Assembly: GCF_902809855.1 (NCBI RefSeq)
Contig: NZ_CADDWJ010000002.1
Location: 558,001 to 622,000, forward strand
Reading direction: 5' to 3'
Length of the DNA: 64,000 nt
Origin: Acinetobacter sp. Marseille-Q1618
Lineage (GTDB): Bacteria > Pseudomonadota > Gammaproteobacteria > Pseudomonadales > Moraxellaceae
In this document: piece after piece, positions 1 to 7,752 of the stretch
How positions within the stretch are numbered: the first letter of the stretch is position 1
Layout: every line of letters starts with the position of its first letter
Notes under the pieces: model-generated
What the model was told of the DNA's origin: nothing
Databases searched by the model: none
Seen by the model: the letters and a program-made list of their open reading frames with translations, nothing else
Position numbers and translations under genes: made by a program

Positions 1-164
1 CCCACTTTTATTTGTATTTTTACATGCTAGGGTTTAATAGAAATTTCAAACTTTTTAATAGGTTTTATCTCCTATTTTTGATGTAAACCTAAATCGGCTT
101 TTATGCCAAAAAATCTTCAACACTGACCAATAAGCTTTATTCTATTTAAAAAATTTAGGTGCTT

Positions 165-827
165 ATGTATTATCAATATTTTCATGAAATTAAAGATTAT
201 CATTTTTCAGATCATCAAATTTTAGTGTTTGGGTGCCATGAATTAGGCAAGCATTATTCAGGTTATACACAGACTGCTTTACATCATTTTGGTGCTGTAC
301 TAGGTCAAGGTGAAGGCCGTCAAGGGCAGTCTTATGGCATTCCAACCATTGCTGAAAATGGTCAAGTTTTAGATCTCAATGCCATTGAAAATTATATTGA
401 AAACTTCAAAAAATATGCTGTACAACATGCACATTTGCAATTTATGATGACGGAAATTGGTTGTGGTTTTGCAAAATATCATGTTGATCAAATTGCGCCA
501 CTTTTTCTCAATGCACCAAAAAATATTCATTTTCCGTTCAGTTTTATGCCTTTTTTAGAACAATTACCTATTTTTAGAATTGAAAACATTGAATTGTTAT
601 GGAAAGCAGATGAATGTTATCTAGAGTTGCCTTTGGATTATGCTGTGGTGGCACGTCTAGCATTTAAACAAACAGATCAATTGATCAATCTACCCAATAT
701 TTGGGAAAAATATCCTTCAACCTCTCAACAATATTTAAAATTAGATGAGCAACAATTTGTACAGTTACATCACGCCATTGAAAAGTTTAAGCAAGATGAA
801 GCAACACTATTTGCAGGTTTGATATAA
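165..827 (+). CDS. Macro-domain-like protein, A1S_2505-type phage non-structural family
   Basis: The protein has about 220 residues. Its N-terminal part (residues ~18-70) reads like the family annotated in Acinetobacter as A1S_2505-type phage non-structural protein: LVFGCHELGKHYSGY, then GQGEGRQGQSYGIPT, a Gly-rich loop arrangement that resembles macro/ADP-ribose-binding proteins. MTEIGCGFAKY (residues ~94-104) resembles the second macro-type loop. The C-terminal half has no motif I recognise. I chose ATG at 165 because AGGTG lies just upstream; an in-frame GTG at 159 is possible. It stands alone upstream of an unknown gene. Function (nucleotide or ADP-ribose binding) is inferred from motif resemblance only. 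Confidence 0.7.
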   Translation: MYYQYFHEIKDYHFSDHQILVFGCHELGKHYSGYTQTALHHFGAVLGQGEGRQGQSYGIPTIAENGQVLDLNAIENYIENFKKYAVQHAHLQFMMTEIGCGFAKYHVDQIAPLFLNAPKNIHFPFSFMPFLEQLPIFRIENIELLWKADECYLELPLDYAVVARLAFKQTDQLINLPNIWEKYPSTSQQYLKLDEQQFVQLHHAIEKFKQDEATLFAGLI

Positions 828-901
828 GTTTTTATTTTTTAAATACAAATAAACTGTGCCTGAGTATTTTGATTTAGCATGAATAATAAGTAGATAGCCT
901 T

Positions 902-1306
902 ATGAAAATTTTTAATAGCATTCCACTTGCGACAGGCGGGACTGAAATTCAACAACACCAAATTAGTCTTGCAACAGACGATGTTCAAACGCTAATTCAA
1001 CGTTTGCTACAAGCACCTAATCCTCATGAAACAATACTGATGGCTGAGCACCCAACTGAAAATCAATTTGTCTTAGAAAATACGGTAAGACATTGGTTTG
1101 GTTATGGTTTATATTATCCTGACGTAGATCAGCTTGATCAAAACCAGTTACATGCTGATTTTCCTAAAATTATTTTACTTAATCCCAATGATCCCATGAT
1201 TGAAACTTTTACAAACATGGGGCATGTGGTTTTTGATTTTGCTGAATATCAACATCAAATCGCGCAGTTACTGAGTTGGGTACCACCGCTTGAGGATGGT
1301 GATTAA
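902..1306 (+). CDS. Hypothetical protein, 134 residues
   Basis: An open frame of 134 codons with ATG start, 75 bases after the preceding gene on the same strand. No signal peptide or membrane segment is visible, so it is probably cytoplasmic. The sequence is mixed alpha/beta in appearance (FPKIILLNPNDPMIETF, HVVFDFAEYQHQIAQLL), ending in the acidic tail LEDGD. I do not recognise the family. Codon use matches its neighbours, which supports it being real. Possible co-transcription with the macro-like gene upstream. Confidence 0.65.
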   Translation: MKIFNSIPLATGGTEIQQHQISLATDDVQTLIQRLLQAPNPHETILMAEHPTENQFVLENTVRHWFGYGLYYPDVDQLDQNQLHADFPKIILLNPNDPMIETFTNMGHVVFDFAEYQHQIAQLLSWVPPLEDGD

Positions 1307-1374
1307 AACTATAAAAAGAACATAAATAGATCTTCCGTTTTATCAAGACTCTAAACCAACATGACTATTCTGTT

Positions 1375-1623
1375 ATTGTAGAGCCTTACCAAATATTAAT
1401 AGCTGAAAGAAAAATAAGAGTTGCTGATCTGATTCGAAGGACAAGCATTAATAAAATGACTTTGCGTAAGCTATACAACGGTGACTTAACTCGCATCGAC
1501 TTAGAAACGATTGACCGTATTTGTGAATATTTAGACATTCAAGTAGGTGATTTATTTGTTTTTGAAAAAAATTTTACTAATCAAATAAATAAAGAGTATC
1601 TTGGTCACCGATGGTCACTTTGA
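1375..1623 (+). pseudogene. Cro/CI-type HTH regulator gene without a normal start codon
   Basis: The frame is open from the TAG at 1327-1329 to the TGA at 1621-1623, and reads as a small XRE/HTH_26-type regulator: ILIAERKIRVADLIRRTSIN, then MTLRKLYNGDLTRIDLETID and RICEYLDIQVGDLFVFEK. This is a complete helix-turn-helix of the Cro/CI class. No ATG, GTG or TTG precedes the domain in frame. The place where homologues normally begin (M-I-V-E-P) carries ATT at 1375. An ATG at 1361 is in another frame and stops after six codons. Either an unusual ATT start is used or the start was lost. The coding end overlaps the first GGTCAC repeat cluster, so the C-terminus runs into repeat DNA (GHRWSL). Confidence 0.6.
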
Positions 1624-1949
1624 AATCGTGATTGGTCACAAAAGCAGACATTAAATTTGAACGATCGTTAAAATTTATCTATAAAATTTGAATTGCTTTA
1701 TTTAGAACCTAGATGAATATCTCAAAATGAGCTTTTTTAGGGAAAAATTTTGGTCACCGATGGTCACTTTAGAAAAGTGATTAGTCACAAATTCTAAAAA
1801 TAAGTTAAAACTGGGAATATAATTCTATTTTATAGACCCAGTTTTTTAGCTTTAGATGATCTAAAAAGTACAAGTGATTGAGTGAAATTTGAGATCATTT
1901 AAAGTACTTTATACAGAGCATGGTAAACAATGGTCACATTTTGGTCACC
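1601..1949. repeat. GGTCAC direct-repeat cluster beside the tRNA-Gly array
   Basis: GGTCAC occurs exactly at 1603, 1613, 1634, 1752, 1762, 1932 and 1943, with a variant (AGTCAC) at 1783. The units at 1601-1641 and 1750-1790 share the same order: TTGGTCACC, ATGGTCACTTT, then GTGATTGGTCACAAA or a near copy. Their spacing is 149 bases. A third, rearranged unit lies at 1931-1949. The cluster occupies DNA without a clear gene between the HTH remnant and the 3' side of the tRNA-Gly array. Short repeated sites next to a tRNA 3' end are typical of integrase arm-type sites, but no integrase gene is present, so this remains an inference. Confidence 0.6.
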
Positions 1950-2035
1950 GAACATAGGGACGGCTAATAAAATTTATAATTAGGCTCTAGTAAACAATTT
2001 GAACCAGCTAGAAAAATATAAATAAAACCAACAAT

Positions 2036-2060
2036 AAAAACCCCCATCTTTCGATGAGGG
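2036..2060 (-). terminator. Rho-independent terminator of the tRNA-Gly operon
   Basis: On the minus strand an 8-bp stem CCCTCATC / GATGGGGG (one G-U pair) closes a GAAA tetraloop and is followed by TTTTTATTG. It lies 12 bases beyond the 3' end of the last tRNA gene, so it should end the three-tRNA transcript. Confidence 0.85.
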
Positions 2061-2071
2061 CTTTTTGAATC

Positions 2072-2147
2072 TGGAGCGGGAAAGGAGACTCGAACTCCCG
2101 ACCCCAACCTTGGCAAGGTTATGCTCTACCAACTGAGCTATTCCCGC
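2072..2147 (-). tRNA. tRNA-Gly(GCC), third in the array, CCA encoded
   Basis: The reverse complement begins GCGGGAATAGCTCAGTTGG and folds as a standard cloverleaf. The anticodon loop is TTGCCAA with anticodon GCC, the T arm contains GTTCGAGTC, and the acceptor ends CCCGC followed by T-CCA. The length is 76 bases including the encoded CCA. It is the promoter-distal member of three copies with identical tRNA bodies and lies directly before the terminator. Confidence 0.97.
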
Positions 2148-2193
2148 GGAGTCTGTCCAATTTTTTAAATAAAAAACCGAATGAAAAAATTTT

Positions 2194-2269
2194 TGGAGCG
2201 GGAAAGGAGACTCGAACTCCCGACCCCAACCTTGGCAAGGTTATGCTCTACCAACTGAGCTATTCCCGC
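2194..2269 (-). tRNA. tRNA-Gly(GCC), second in the array, CCA encoded
   Basis: The 72-base body is identical to the neighbouring copies, with anticodon GCC in the loop TTGCCAA and encoded TCCA at the 3' end (plus-strand TGGA at 2194-2197). The spacers on either side are near-perfect copies of each other, so the array arose by recent tandem duplication of a unit of about 120 bases. Confidence 0.97.
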
Positions 2270-2317
2270 GGAGTCTGTCCAATTTTTTAAATAAAAAACC
2301 GAATGAAAAAATTTTGA

Positions 2318-2389
2318 GCGGGAAAGGAGACTCGAACTCCCGACCCCAACCTTGGCAAGGTTATGCTCTACCAACTGAGCTATTCCCGC
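2318..2389 (-). tRNA. tRNA-Gly(GCC), first in the array, CCA not encoded
   Basis: The body is identical to the other two copies and has the GCC anticodon. The 3' flank reads TCAA instead of TCCA because one base of the plus-strand TGGA is missing (TTGA at 2314-2317). The mature CCA would have to be rebuilt by the CCA-adding enzyme after trimming. It is the promoter-proximal copy. Confidence 0.95.
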
Positions 2390-2398
2390 ATGGGGCTT

Positions 2399-2426
2399 AT
2401 AATACATTAAGATAAATTAGGGTCAA
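2399..2426 (-). promoter_or_regulatory. Sigma70 promoter of the tRNA-Gly operon
   Basis: On the minus strand TTGACC (2421-2426) and TATTAT (2399-2404) are separated by 16 bases. A GC-rich discriminator (AAGCCCC) follows just before the first tRNA. GC-rich discriminators are typical of stable-RNA promoters under stringent control. The transcript would start within a few bases of the tRNA 5' end. Confidence 0.75.
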
Positions 2427-2618
2427 CAATTTTTTGTTATAAAACCGCTTATTTGCATAAAATTAACACAGATGACTTAATTTTTTGCTAAATCACTCCT
2501 CTGCCTACTGTTCATTACTCAAAATAAAAATGCTTTTCTTTGGTTTTCAAAGGAGATTAGGGACAAAAAATATAATCCGCTATACTCAGTTCAAATTAAA
2601 TACTCGAGGAACTGTAAG

Positions 2619-2927
2619 ATGAGTCTTGAACAGCAGTTAATTGAACAATTAAAAGCTTTAAATCCAACCCATTTAGAAGTGATCAATGAGTCCGCAGGAC
2701 ATGGTGGATATTTTCCAGGAAAAGAATCTCATTTTAAAGTGATTATTGTGAGTGAGGTATTTGCTGGACTGCGTTTAGTACAACGCCATCAAAAAGTTTA
2801 TGCTGAAGCTAAAGATTTACTCAGTCCAGGTAAAATTCATGCTTTAGCCATCCATGCTTATTTGCCAACAGAATGGCAAGATCAAGCACCTGCAAGTCCA
2901 GAATGTGCCCACGCACCAAAGGTATAA
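2619..2927 (+). CDS. bolA: BolA family protein
   Basis: The 102-residue protein carries the whole BolA fold: LEVINESAGH at the start of the class II KH-like domain, then ESHFKVIIVSEVFAG and the conserved C-terminal helix and strand RHQKVYAEA ... IHALAIHAYLPTEW. BolA proteins act with monothiol glutaredoxins in iron-sulfur trafficking and can affect transcription and morphology. The start ATG has GAGGAACTGTAAG upstream, a good ribosome site. A SirB2 gene follows after 8 bases, suggesting co-transcription. The C-terminal tail ends in SPECAHAPKV. An IbaG-type paralogue is the alternative. Confidence 0.88.
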   Translation: MSLEQQLIEQLKALNPTHLEVINESAGHGGYFPGKESHFKVIIVSEVFAGLRLVQRHQKVYAEAKDLLSPGKIHALAIHAYLPTEWQDQAPASPECAHAPKV

Positions 2928-2935
2928 AATAAGTT

Positions 2936-3328
2936 ATGGATACACTTTTACTTATGCAAACTGTACATATAGTCAGTGCAGTATTGGCATTGTTGGTTTT
3001 TGCATTAAGAGCATTCACTTTATTTGTAGGCACACAAAACCAACAACCAAACCCTAAAGGTCGTGTGGCTTTTGTTGCTGTACAGCATCTATCTTATACT
3101 GTGTTGGTTCTTACGGGTGTAGCATTATTGATCATCAATCAATTCCAAGTAGAACCGTGGTTCTATGCCAAAATTCTTTTATTTTTAGTGCTGCTTTCTT
3201 CTCAAATCAAAGCCTATAAAAAGGATGATCAAATTTTATTAGCACAGCGCCGCGCAGGTTTAGTGATTGGTGCAATCGTTTTTATTGCCATTTTTTCGCT
3301 TATCTTGATTAAACCCGTTTTTGGTTAA
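2936..3328 (+). CDS. SirB2 family inner-membrane protein
   Basis: The 130-residue protein has four hydrophobic segments, at about residues 5-27, 45-67, 75-90 and 105-128, with the conserved N-terminal HIVSAVLALLVFALR pattern of SirB2 proteins and a basic loop AQRRAG before the last helix. The family's function is not settled. It starts 8 bases after bolA and probably shares its transcript. No signal for secretion beyond the membrane. Confidence 0.85.
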   Translation: MDTLLLMQTVHIVSAVLALLVFALRAFTLFVGTQNQQPNPKGRVAFVAVQHLSYTVLVLTGVALLIINQFQVEPWFYAKILLFLVLLSSQIKAYKKDDQILLAQRRAGLVIGAIVFIAIFSLILIKPVFG

Positions 3329-3410
3329 TTGTTAAACATTTATTTCCTACTTGTATGGAGTCTAGGTTAAACTGCATACAAGTCAAAAAATAATGCATTT
3401 GAGGGAAATT

Positions 3411-4247
3411 ATGCTGACACGAGTGGTATTTAACCAAAAAGGTGGCGTAGGTAAGTCGAGTATTACCGTAAATTTGGCAGCGATGAGCGCACATGCAGGT
3501 TTAAAAACCTTAGTGATTGACTTAGACCCACAAGCCAATTCTAGCCAATATCTTTTGGGTGATGATGCGACCTATTCTGCGGACAAAACAGCACTTGAGC
3601 CTAATATTGAAAATTTTTTCCAAGATGTTTTAGGAAATAACCAACAAAAAGGCTTATTGGGCAATGCGCTAGGCTCTATTTTAAAGTCTAAAAATAAAGG
3701 CTTCGATCAGTATATTCATCACTCGCCTTTTGCCAATTTAGATGTGTTGCCTGCTAGCCCGACTTTAGGCAGTTTAGAGCATGCTTTAGAAGCCAAACAT
3801 AAAATCTATAAATTACGTGATTCGATTCAAACTCTTGCTGGGCAATATGAACGTATTTATATTGATACACCACCTGCATTTAATTTCTTTACTTTATCGG
3901 CGTTGATCAGTGCAGATCGTGTACTGATTCCATTTGATTGCGATGTATTTTCTAAACGTGCCTTGCAAACCTTGATTGAAAATGTCATCGAAACCCAAGA
4001 TGATCATAATGATCATTTAGAAATCGAAGGAATTATTGTCAATCAATTCCAAGCACAAGCGAAATTACCCCGTGAAGTCGTCCAACAATTGAAAGATGAA
4101 AATTTGCCAGTATTAGAAAATATGTTGCCGCCATCAGTGATCATGAAAGAGTCACATCATAAAAACTTACCGCTCATCTATTTTGCTACAGATCATAAAT
4201 TGACGCAGGCATATCAATCATTGTTCAATGAGATTGAGCAAAAATAA
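3411..4247 (+). CDS. ParA family ATPase, orphan
   Basis: About 278 residues. The deviant Walker A motif QKGGVGKSS stands near the N-terminus, followed by LVIDLDPQANSS (Walker A' / Mg site) and YIDTPPAFNF (Walker B region), as in MinD/ParA ATPases that position cargo on the nucleoid or membrane. I chose ATG at 3411 because GAGGG is 5 bases upstream; an earlier in-frame ATG at 3393 lacks one. No ParB gene or parS-like repeat lies nearby, so this is not an obvious chromosome or plasmid partition locus. Its cargo cannot be read from the sequence. A lipoprotein gene follows after 14 bases. Confidence 0.88.
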   Translation: MLTRVVFNQKGGVGKSSITVNLAAMSAHAGLKTLVIDLDPQANSSQYLLGDDATYSADKTALEPNIENFFQDVLGNNQQKGLLGNALGSILKSKNKGFDQYIHHSPFANLDVLPASPTLGSLEHALEAKHKIYKLRDSIQTLAGQYERIYIDTPPAFNFFTLSALISADRVLIPFDCDVFSKRALQTLIENVIETQDDHNDHLEIEGIIVNQFQAQAKLPREVVQQLKDENLPVLENMLPPSVIMKESHHKNLPLIYFATDHKLTQAYQSLFNEIEQK

Positions 4248-4261
4248 GATCGAGATGTAAC

Positions 4262-4675
4262 ATGAAGCTAACTCTTTTAAACGGTTTCAAATGGGCTGCC
4301 TTAATTCTAGGTTTACCGCTTTTAACCGCATGTGCGACTACGGTAAAACCGAATTATGTTTCGCCAACCCAATATCAGGCTATGAATTGTGCGCAACTGG
4401 CATCGGAGTTTCAACGTATTCAACAATACATCAACAATGGCGTACAACCTGCGAAACGTACTGGTGTGGGCGTTGGTGTTGGGCTCGGTGGTGGCTGGGG
4501 CAGTGGCGGTTTCGGGTGGGGCTTTGGTCCAAGTATTTCGGTAAATATGGGGCAATCCTCCAATACCAAAAATACTGAACTTGCCAATTTATATGGTCAG
4601 CAAGATGCTATTTCTCAGGCTGCCCAATTTAAAAACTGCCCTTATGTCCCTAAACGTCAAGAAGTGAAAAAGTAG
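4262..4675 (+). CDS. Gly-rich lipoprotein, unknown function
   Basis: 137 residues with a signal sequence ending in the lipobox LTAC (Cys24), so it should be lipidated and anchored in a membrane of the envelope. The middle (residues ~66-98) is very rich in glycine with aromatic residues (GLGGGWGSGGFGWGFGP), flanked by a helical N-terminal part (YQAMNCAQLASEFQRIQQYI) and a second helix region containing Cys. The pair of cysteines outside the lipobox could form a disulfide. It follows the ParA gene closely and may be co-transcribed. I cannot assign a specific function. Confidence 0.8.
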   Translation: MKLTLLNGFKWAALILGLPLLTACATTVKPNYVSPTQYQAMNCAQLASEFQRIQQYINNGVQPAKRTGVGVGVGLGGGWGSGGFGWGFGPSISVNMGQSSNTKNTELANLYGQQDAISQAAQFKNCPYVPKRQEVKK

Positions 4676-4682
4676 AATATGC

Positions 4683-4718
4683 TGGATGTGAAGCCAAATT
4701 TGACTCCACATCCACTTT
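4683..4718 (+). terminator. Probable terminator after the ParA-lipoprotein genes
   Basis: TGGATGTG (4683-4690) pairs with CACATCCA (4707-4714). An inner extension (AG-CAAA/TTTG-CT) gives a long hairpin, followed by CTTT. The T-tract is short, so strength is uncertain. Confidence 0.5.
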
Positions 4719-4885
4719 AATGTTTAGCAAAATATTACAAAACTAATTTAAATAAAAACAATTATTTATATTTAAAAAATTCAAATTAATCGCATTCAAA
4801 TGAGATAAAATAGCCACTCATCACTTGTCATGGTTTTATATTTTCGTTTAAGGTGTGCGCCTGATTAACTGATTCAAAACACTAT

Positions 4886-5476
4886 ATGATTGAAAATTGG
4901 CTATTTATTGCAGCAATGTTGGCTGTGCTTCTGATTCCCGGACCAACTAATGCATTATTAGCCAGCTCAGCACATCATCAAGGTGTCTTTAAAACATTCG
5001 CTTTGGTTCCTGCACAACTTTTTGGTTATGTGTATGGCATCAGTATTTGGGCATTGCTCATTCATTTAAGTTTACCGATTTGGCCTTTATTGATTGATAT
5101 TCTACATATCGCCAGTATGGCCTATGTTTTATGGTTAGCATTTCATTTATGGAAAGCATCACATTTACAAAATCATAGCCAATTGCATAAAACTTTAAGC
5201 CCTTCGCAATTATTTATTTCAACATTAAAAAACCCAAAAACCATACTATTTGCAGCAGGTATTTTCCCTATAGAAACTTGGGATTCATATTTACATTATT
5301 TTATAGTGATCGGCATATTTAGCTTGTGCTTAATCCCGTGTGCGTTATTTTGGATCTATTGGGGACGTACAGTTTTGGCAGGAAATTTAAAGGGTGTAAG
5401 TGCCGACCGTTTATATAAAGGATCGGCACTATTTCTAATTTTATGTATGTTGCCTGTCGTGGTTCGATTTTTCTAA
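4886..5476 (+). CDS. LysE/RhtB family exporter
   Basis: 196 residues, strongly hydrophobic, with the N-terminal LysE signature IPGPTNALLASSAHHQG near residues 17-33 and the expected six helical segments. LysE/RhtB proteins export amino acids or small metabolites across the inner membrane; the substrate cannot be told from the sequence. The 3' end overlaps the convergent DedA gene by 4 bases, so the two genes end on each other without room for a separate terminator. Confidence 0.85.
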   Translation: MIENWLFIAAMLAVLLIPGPTNALLASSAHHQGVFKTFALVPAQLFGYVYGISIWALLIHLSLPIWPLLIDILHIASMAYVLWLAFHLWKASHLQNHSQLHKTLSPSQLFISTLKNPKTILFAAGIFPIETWDSYLHYFIVIGIFSLCLIPCALFWIYWGRTVLAGNLKGVSADRLYKGSALFLILCMLPVVVRFF

Positions 5477-6111
5477 GCTTTTTCTTTATTGAAAAATTTA
5501 TGGCGAATAAAACCGATCAAGCCCGGTAAAATACTTAGGAAAATGATACCAAATACCAAATGTGTGAAGTTATCTTTGACCAATGGATGTGCGCCAAATA
5601 AATAGCCCAAAGTAATAAATGAACCCACCCAACAAATCGCACCCACCACATTATAAGTCAGGAAGTATTTATAATTCATACTGCCTGCACCTGCAACAAA
5701 TGGTGCAAAGGTACGCGCAAAAGGAATAAAACGTGCAAAAATAATGGTTTTTCCACCATGTTTTTCAAAAAATTGTGAAGTTTTGATTAAATGTTCTTTG
5801 TTAATAAATCGAGAGTCAATTTCAAAAACACGCGGCCCGATATATTTTCCAATATGATAATTTAAAGTATCGCCCAGTACCGCTGCAATAAACAATAAAA
5901 TAACCAATAACACAGGATCCATCGCACCTGTTGAAGCAGCTAGCGCACCTGCGGCAAAAAGTAAGCTGTCACCCGGCAAAAATGGCATGACCACTAAGCC
6001 TGTTTCAACAAAAATAATCAGGAATAAAATTCCGTAAACCCAATAACCGTAATTTGTTATAAATTCAAATAAATGTTGGTCAACATGCAAAATAAAATCA
6101 ATGAGATTCAT
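5473..6111 (-). CDS. DedA family (VTT domain) membrane protein
   Basis: 212 residues with hydrophobic segments and re-entrant-loop features of the DedA/SNARE-associated family. The key motif FARFIPFARTFAPFVAGAG (residues ~123-141) contains the conserved Arg pairs thought to be needed for lipid-carrier translocation. DedA proteins are inner-membrane proteins linked to undecaprenyl-phosphate or phospholipid flipping and proton-motive-force balance. The gene is convergent with the LysE gene and overlaps its stop codon. Confidence 0.88.
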   Translation of the reverse strand: MNLIDFILHVDQHLFEFITNYGYWVYGILFLIIFVETGLVVMPFLPGDSLLFAAGALAASTGAMDPVLLVILLFIAAVLGDTLNYHIGKYIGPRVFEIDSRFINKEHLIKTSQFFEKHGGKTIIFARFIPFARTFAPFVAGAGSMNYKYFLTYNVVGAICWVGSFITLGYLFGAHPLVKDNFTHLVFGIIFLSILPGLIGFIRHKFFNKEKA

Positions 6112-6208
6112 GAAATAAAAGCTAAGCTAAATCGTGTACAAATCCTAGCAGTACGTGTCATGAAAGTCAGTATTAAATAGTAAATAAATGCATGTATTAT
6201 CGTTTCAA

Positions 6209-6517
6209 TTATAAAAAGGTGAGTCTATTTTTATGTTTGGCAAATTTAAAAAAATCTGGAGTAAGGTTACGAGTCGATTCCATTAATATTTGAGTAGTCT
6301 GCTTTCTAAGATGTATAAGTTGTTCAGGAGTTTCTTGTGTCATAATATAAAATGGATCAGCCTCACTATAACTTGTTAGTAACCATTGCATCTGATCATA
6401 TAAGCCTTAAAATTCTATTTTTTGAGGATGTATGAATGCATTTTCAACATTTTGAATCATGATGATAGATTGATCGTGAATTGTTATCTTGCCCCTATTT
6501 TCACAAAAATTAGTTTT
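6209..6517 (-). pseudogene. Degraded gene fragment with an internal stop
   Basis: The minus-strand frame reads as protein-like sequence over about 100 codons: CENRGKITIHDQSIIMIQNV, VENAFIHPQKIEF, then a TAA at 6407-6409, then GLYDQMQWLLTSYSEAD and EQLIHLRKQTTQILMESTRN. The downstream half alone could start at ATG 6391 (60 codons). Composition is continuous across the stop, which suggests one former gene. I do not recognise the family. It lies between DedA and the glycosyltransferases. The rest of 6112-6580 shows nothing else. Confidence 0.4.
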
Positions 6518-6580
6518 TTAAATTTTAATTAACTCTTCTCAAATATCGAACATAACATATTAAACCTTTGATCAACCGAC

Positions 6581-7654
6581 CTAGATTTGCTCTGGACGGG
6601 GTTGATTTAAAAATACTGTATCATAGCTATTGTTCAAATGCCCAATGTCTAAAGCCCTAAAACCACGATGATGTAATCTTGCCGCTAACGCTGTTCCTGT
6701 TGGTCCTAGAGCAATTAAAAATAAATCGACCTGTTTTTGCTCCATACATTGTTGCATCACATGATCAATCTCTGCGTAGGCATCTTGATTTTTAGAATAA
6801 ATATAGCTAGCGCATGCGATATTAGAAAAAATAGTATGCGTTGCATTTAAACGGGAGTTTTTTCCTGTAATAAAACAGACTTTTTTACCTTCCCAAATCG
6901 CTTTCCATAAATCCACAATCTCATTACCATAAAAGTAAAATGCTTCAGGTCGTGTGATCATGGCATCACCTAACTGTGGCCGTTTTAAATAAAATTTACA
7001 TTTTGCCCAAAACTCGAGCCAAAACTTATTCCAAAATGAATCTTCAATTAATAAACTCGGGTAACACACCATCAAGCCCATATCATCGCGACTAATATCT
7101 CTTAATTCCTGCATTAATTTCCAATCATGCTTTTGAAAAATACATCCGCCTGTGGTCACCATACAACGAATTTCGCCATCCCCAAAACGTGCTAAGCTGA
7201 GTTGTTTTTCTTTAATCTGTATTAATGTTTCTCGAATCGTTAAAAACTTATCACTTAAAGTATTTGCCATATCTAAATAAATATCATTGATTTTTGTGGC
7301 TTTAAGCTGTTGATTTAACTGTATTACTTGTTCACTCAGTGTATTGAGTAAATAGCTTTGATTTTTCGTATAGTCGAGCAATTGTTGTATAATTTTTTCT
7401 ATAACTTTTTCAATAACTTGATCTTGCTCTTGTGCAATATTTAAAAAATGCACGAATAGCGTGTTTTCAGCATAAATTTTTAATTTAAAGTCGATAAAAC
7501 AATGAAAATATTGGGATAAAAATTTCTGTGTTTCTACATTTCGGCACACTAAAAATATTTCATGGTGTTCATTGACATCCAATGCAAAAAATAAATTTTC
7601 GGTTTTGATATCAATATACACTACTATTTTTATATATTTCAACACGTTCAACAT
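6581..7654 (-). CDS. GT-D fold glycosyltransferase
   Basis: 357 residues. The N-terminal ~120 residues are helical and Gln-rich (VIEKVIEKIIQQLLDY, VIQLNQQLK), possibly a coiled coil. From residue ~135 the protein matches the GT-D family (DUF1792): LARFGDGEIRCM, RPEAFYFYGNEIVDLWKAIWEGK, VCFITGKNSRLN and LFLIALGPTGTALAARL with C-terminal RALDIGHLN. Known GT-D enzymes extend O-glycans on serine-rich adhesins such as streptococcal SRR proteins. It follows the GT2 gene on the same strand, and both sit directly downstream of the giant adhesin gene. Substrate is inferred from that context only. Confidence 0.82.
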   Translation of the reverse strand: MLNVLKYIKIVVYIDIKTENLFFALDVNEHHEIFLVCRNVETQKFLSQYFHCFIDFKLKIYAENTLFVHFLNIAQEQDQVIEKVIEKIIQQLLDYTKNQSYLLNTLSEQVIQLNQQLKATKINDIYLDMANTLSDKFLTIRETLIQIKEKQLSLARFGDGEIRCMVTTGGCIFQKHDWKLMQELRDISRDDMGLMVCYPSLLIEDSFWNKFWLEFWAKCKFYLKRPQLGDAMITRPEAFYFYGNEIVDLWKAIWEGKKVCFITGKNSRLNATHTIFSNIACASYIYSKNQDAYAEIDHVMQQCMEQKQVDLFLIALGPTGTALAARLHHRGFRALDIGHLNNSYDTVFLNQPRPEQI

Positions 7655-7752
7655 ATTGCATATATAAAAAATTTTCTCGTAATTTATTTAATAAAGCATT
7701 TAAAACCATGTTTATTTCACCCATAAAGTAAATAGCGAAAAACTAAAATCGT

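Noticed and set aside
2165..2407. An 80-codon minus-strand ORF with internal repeats
   Set aside because: It runs through two tRNA-Gly genes and their spacers; the repeated peptide is just the translated tRNA.
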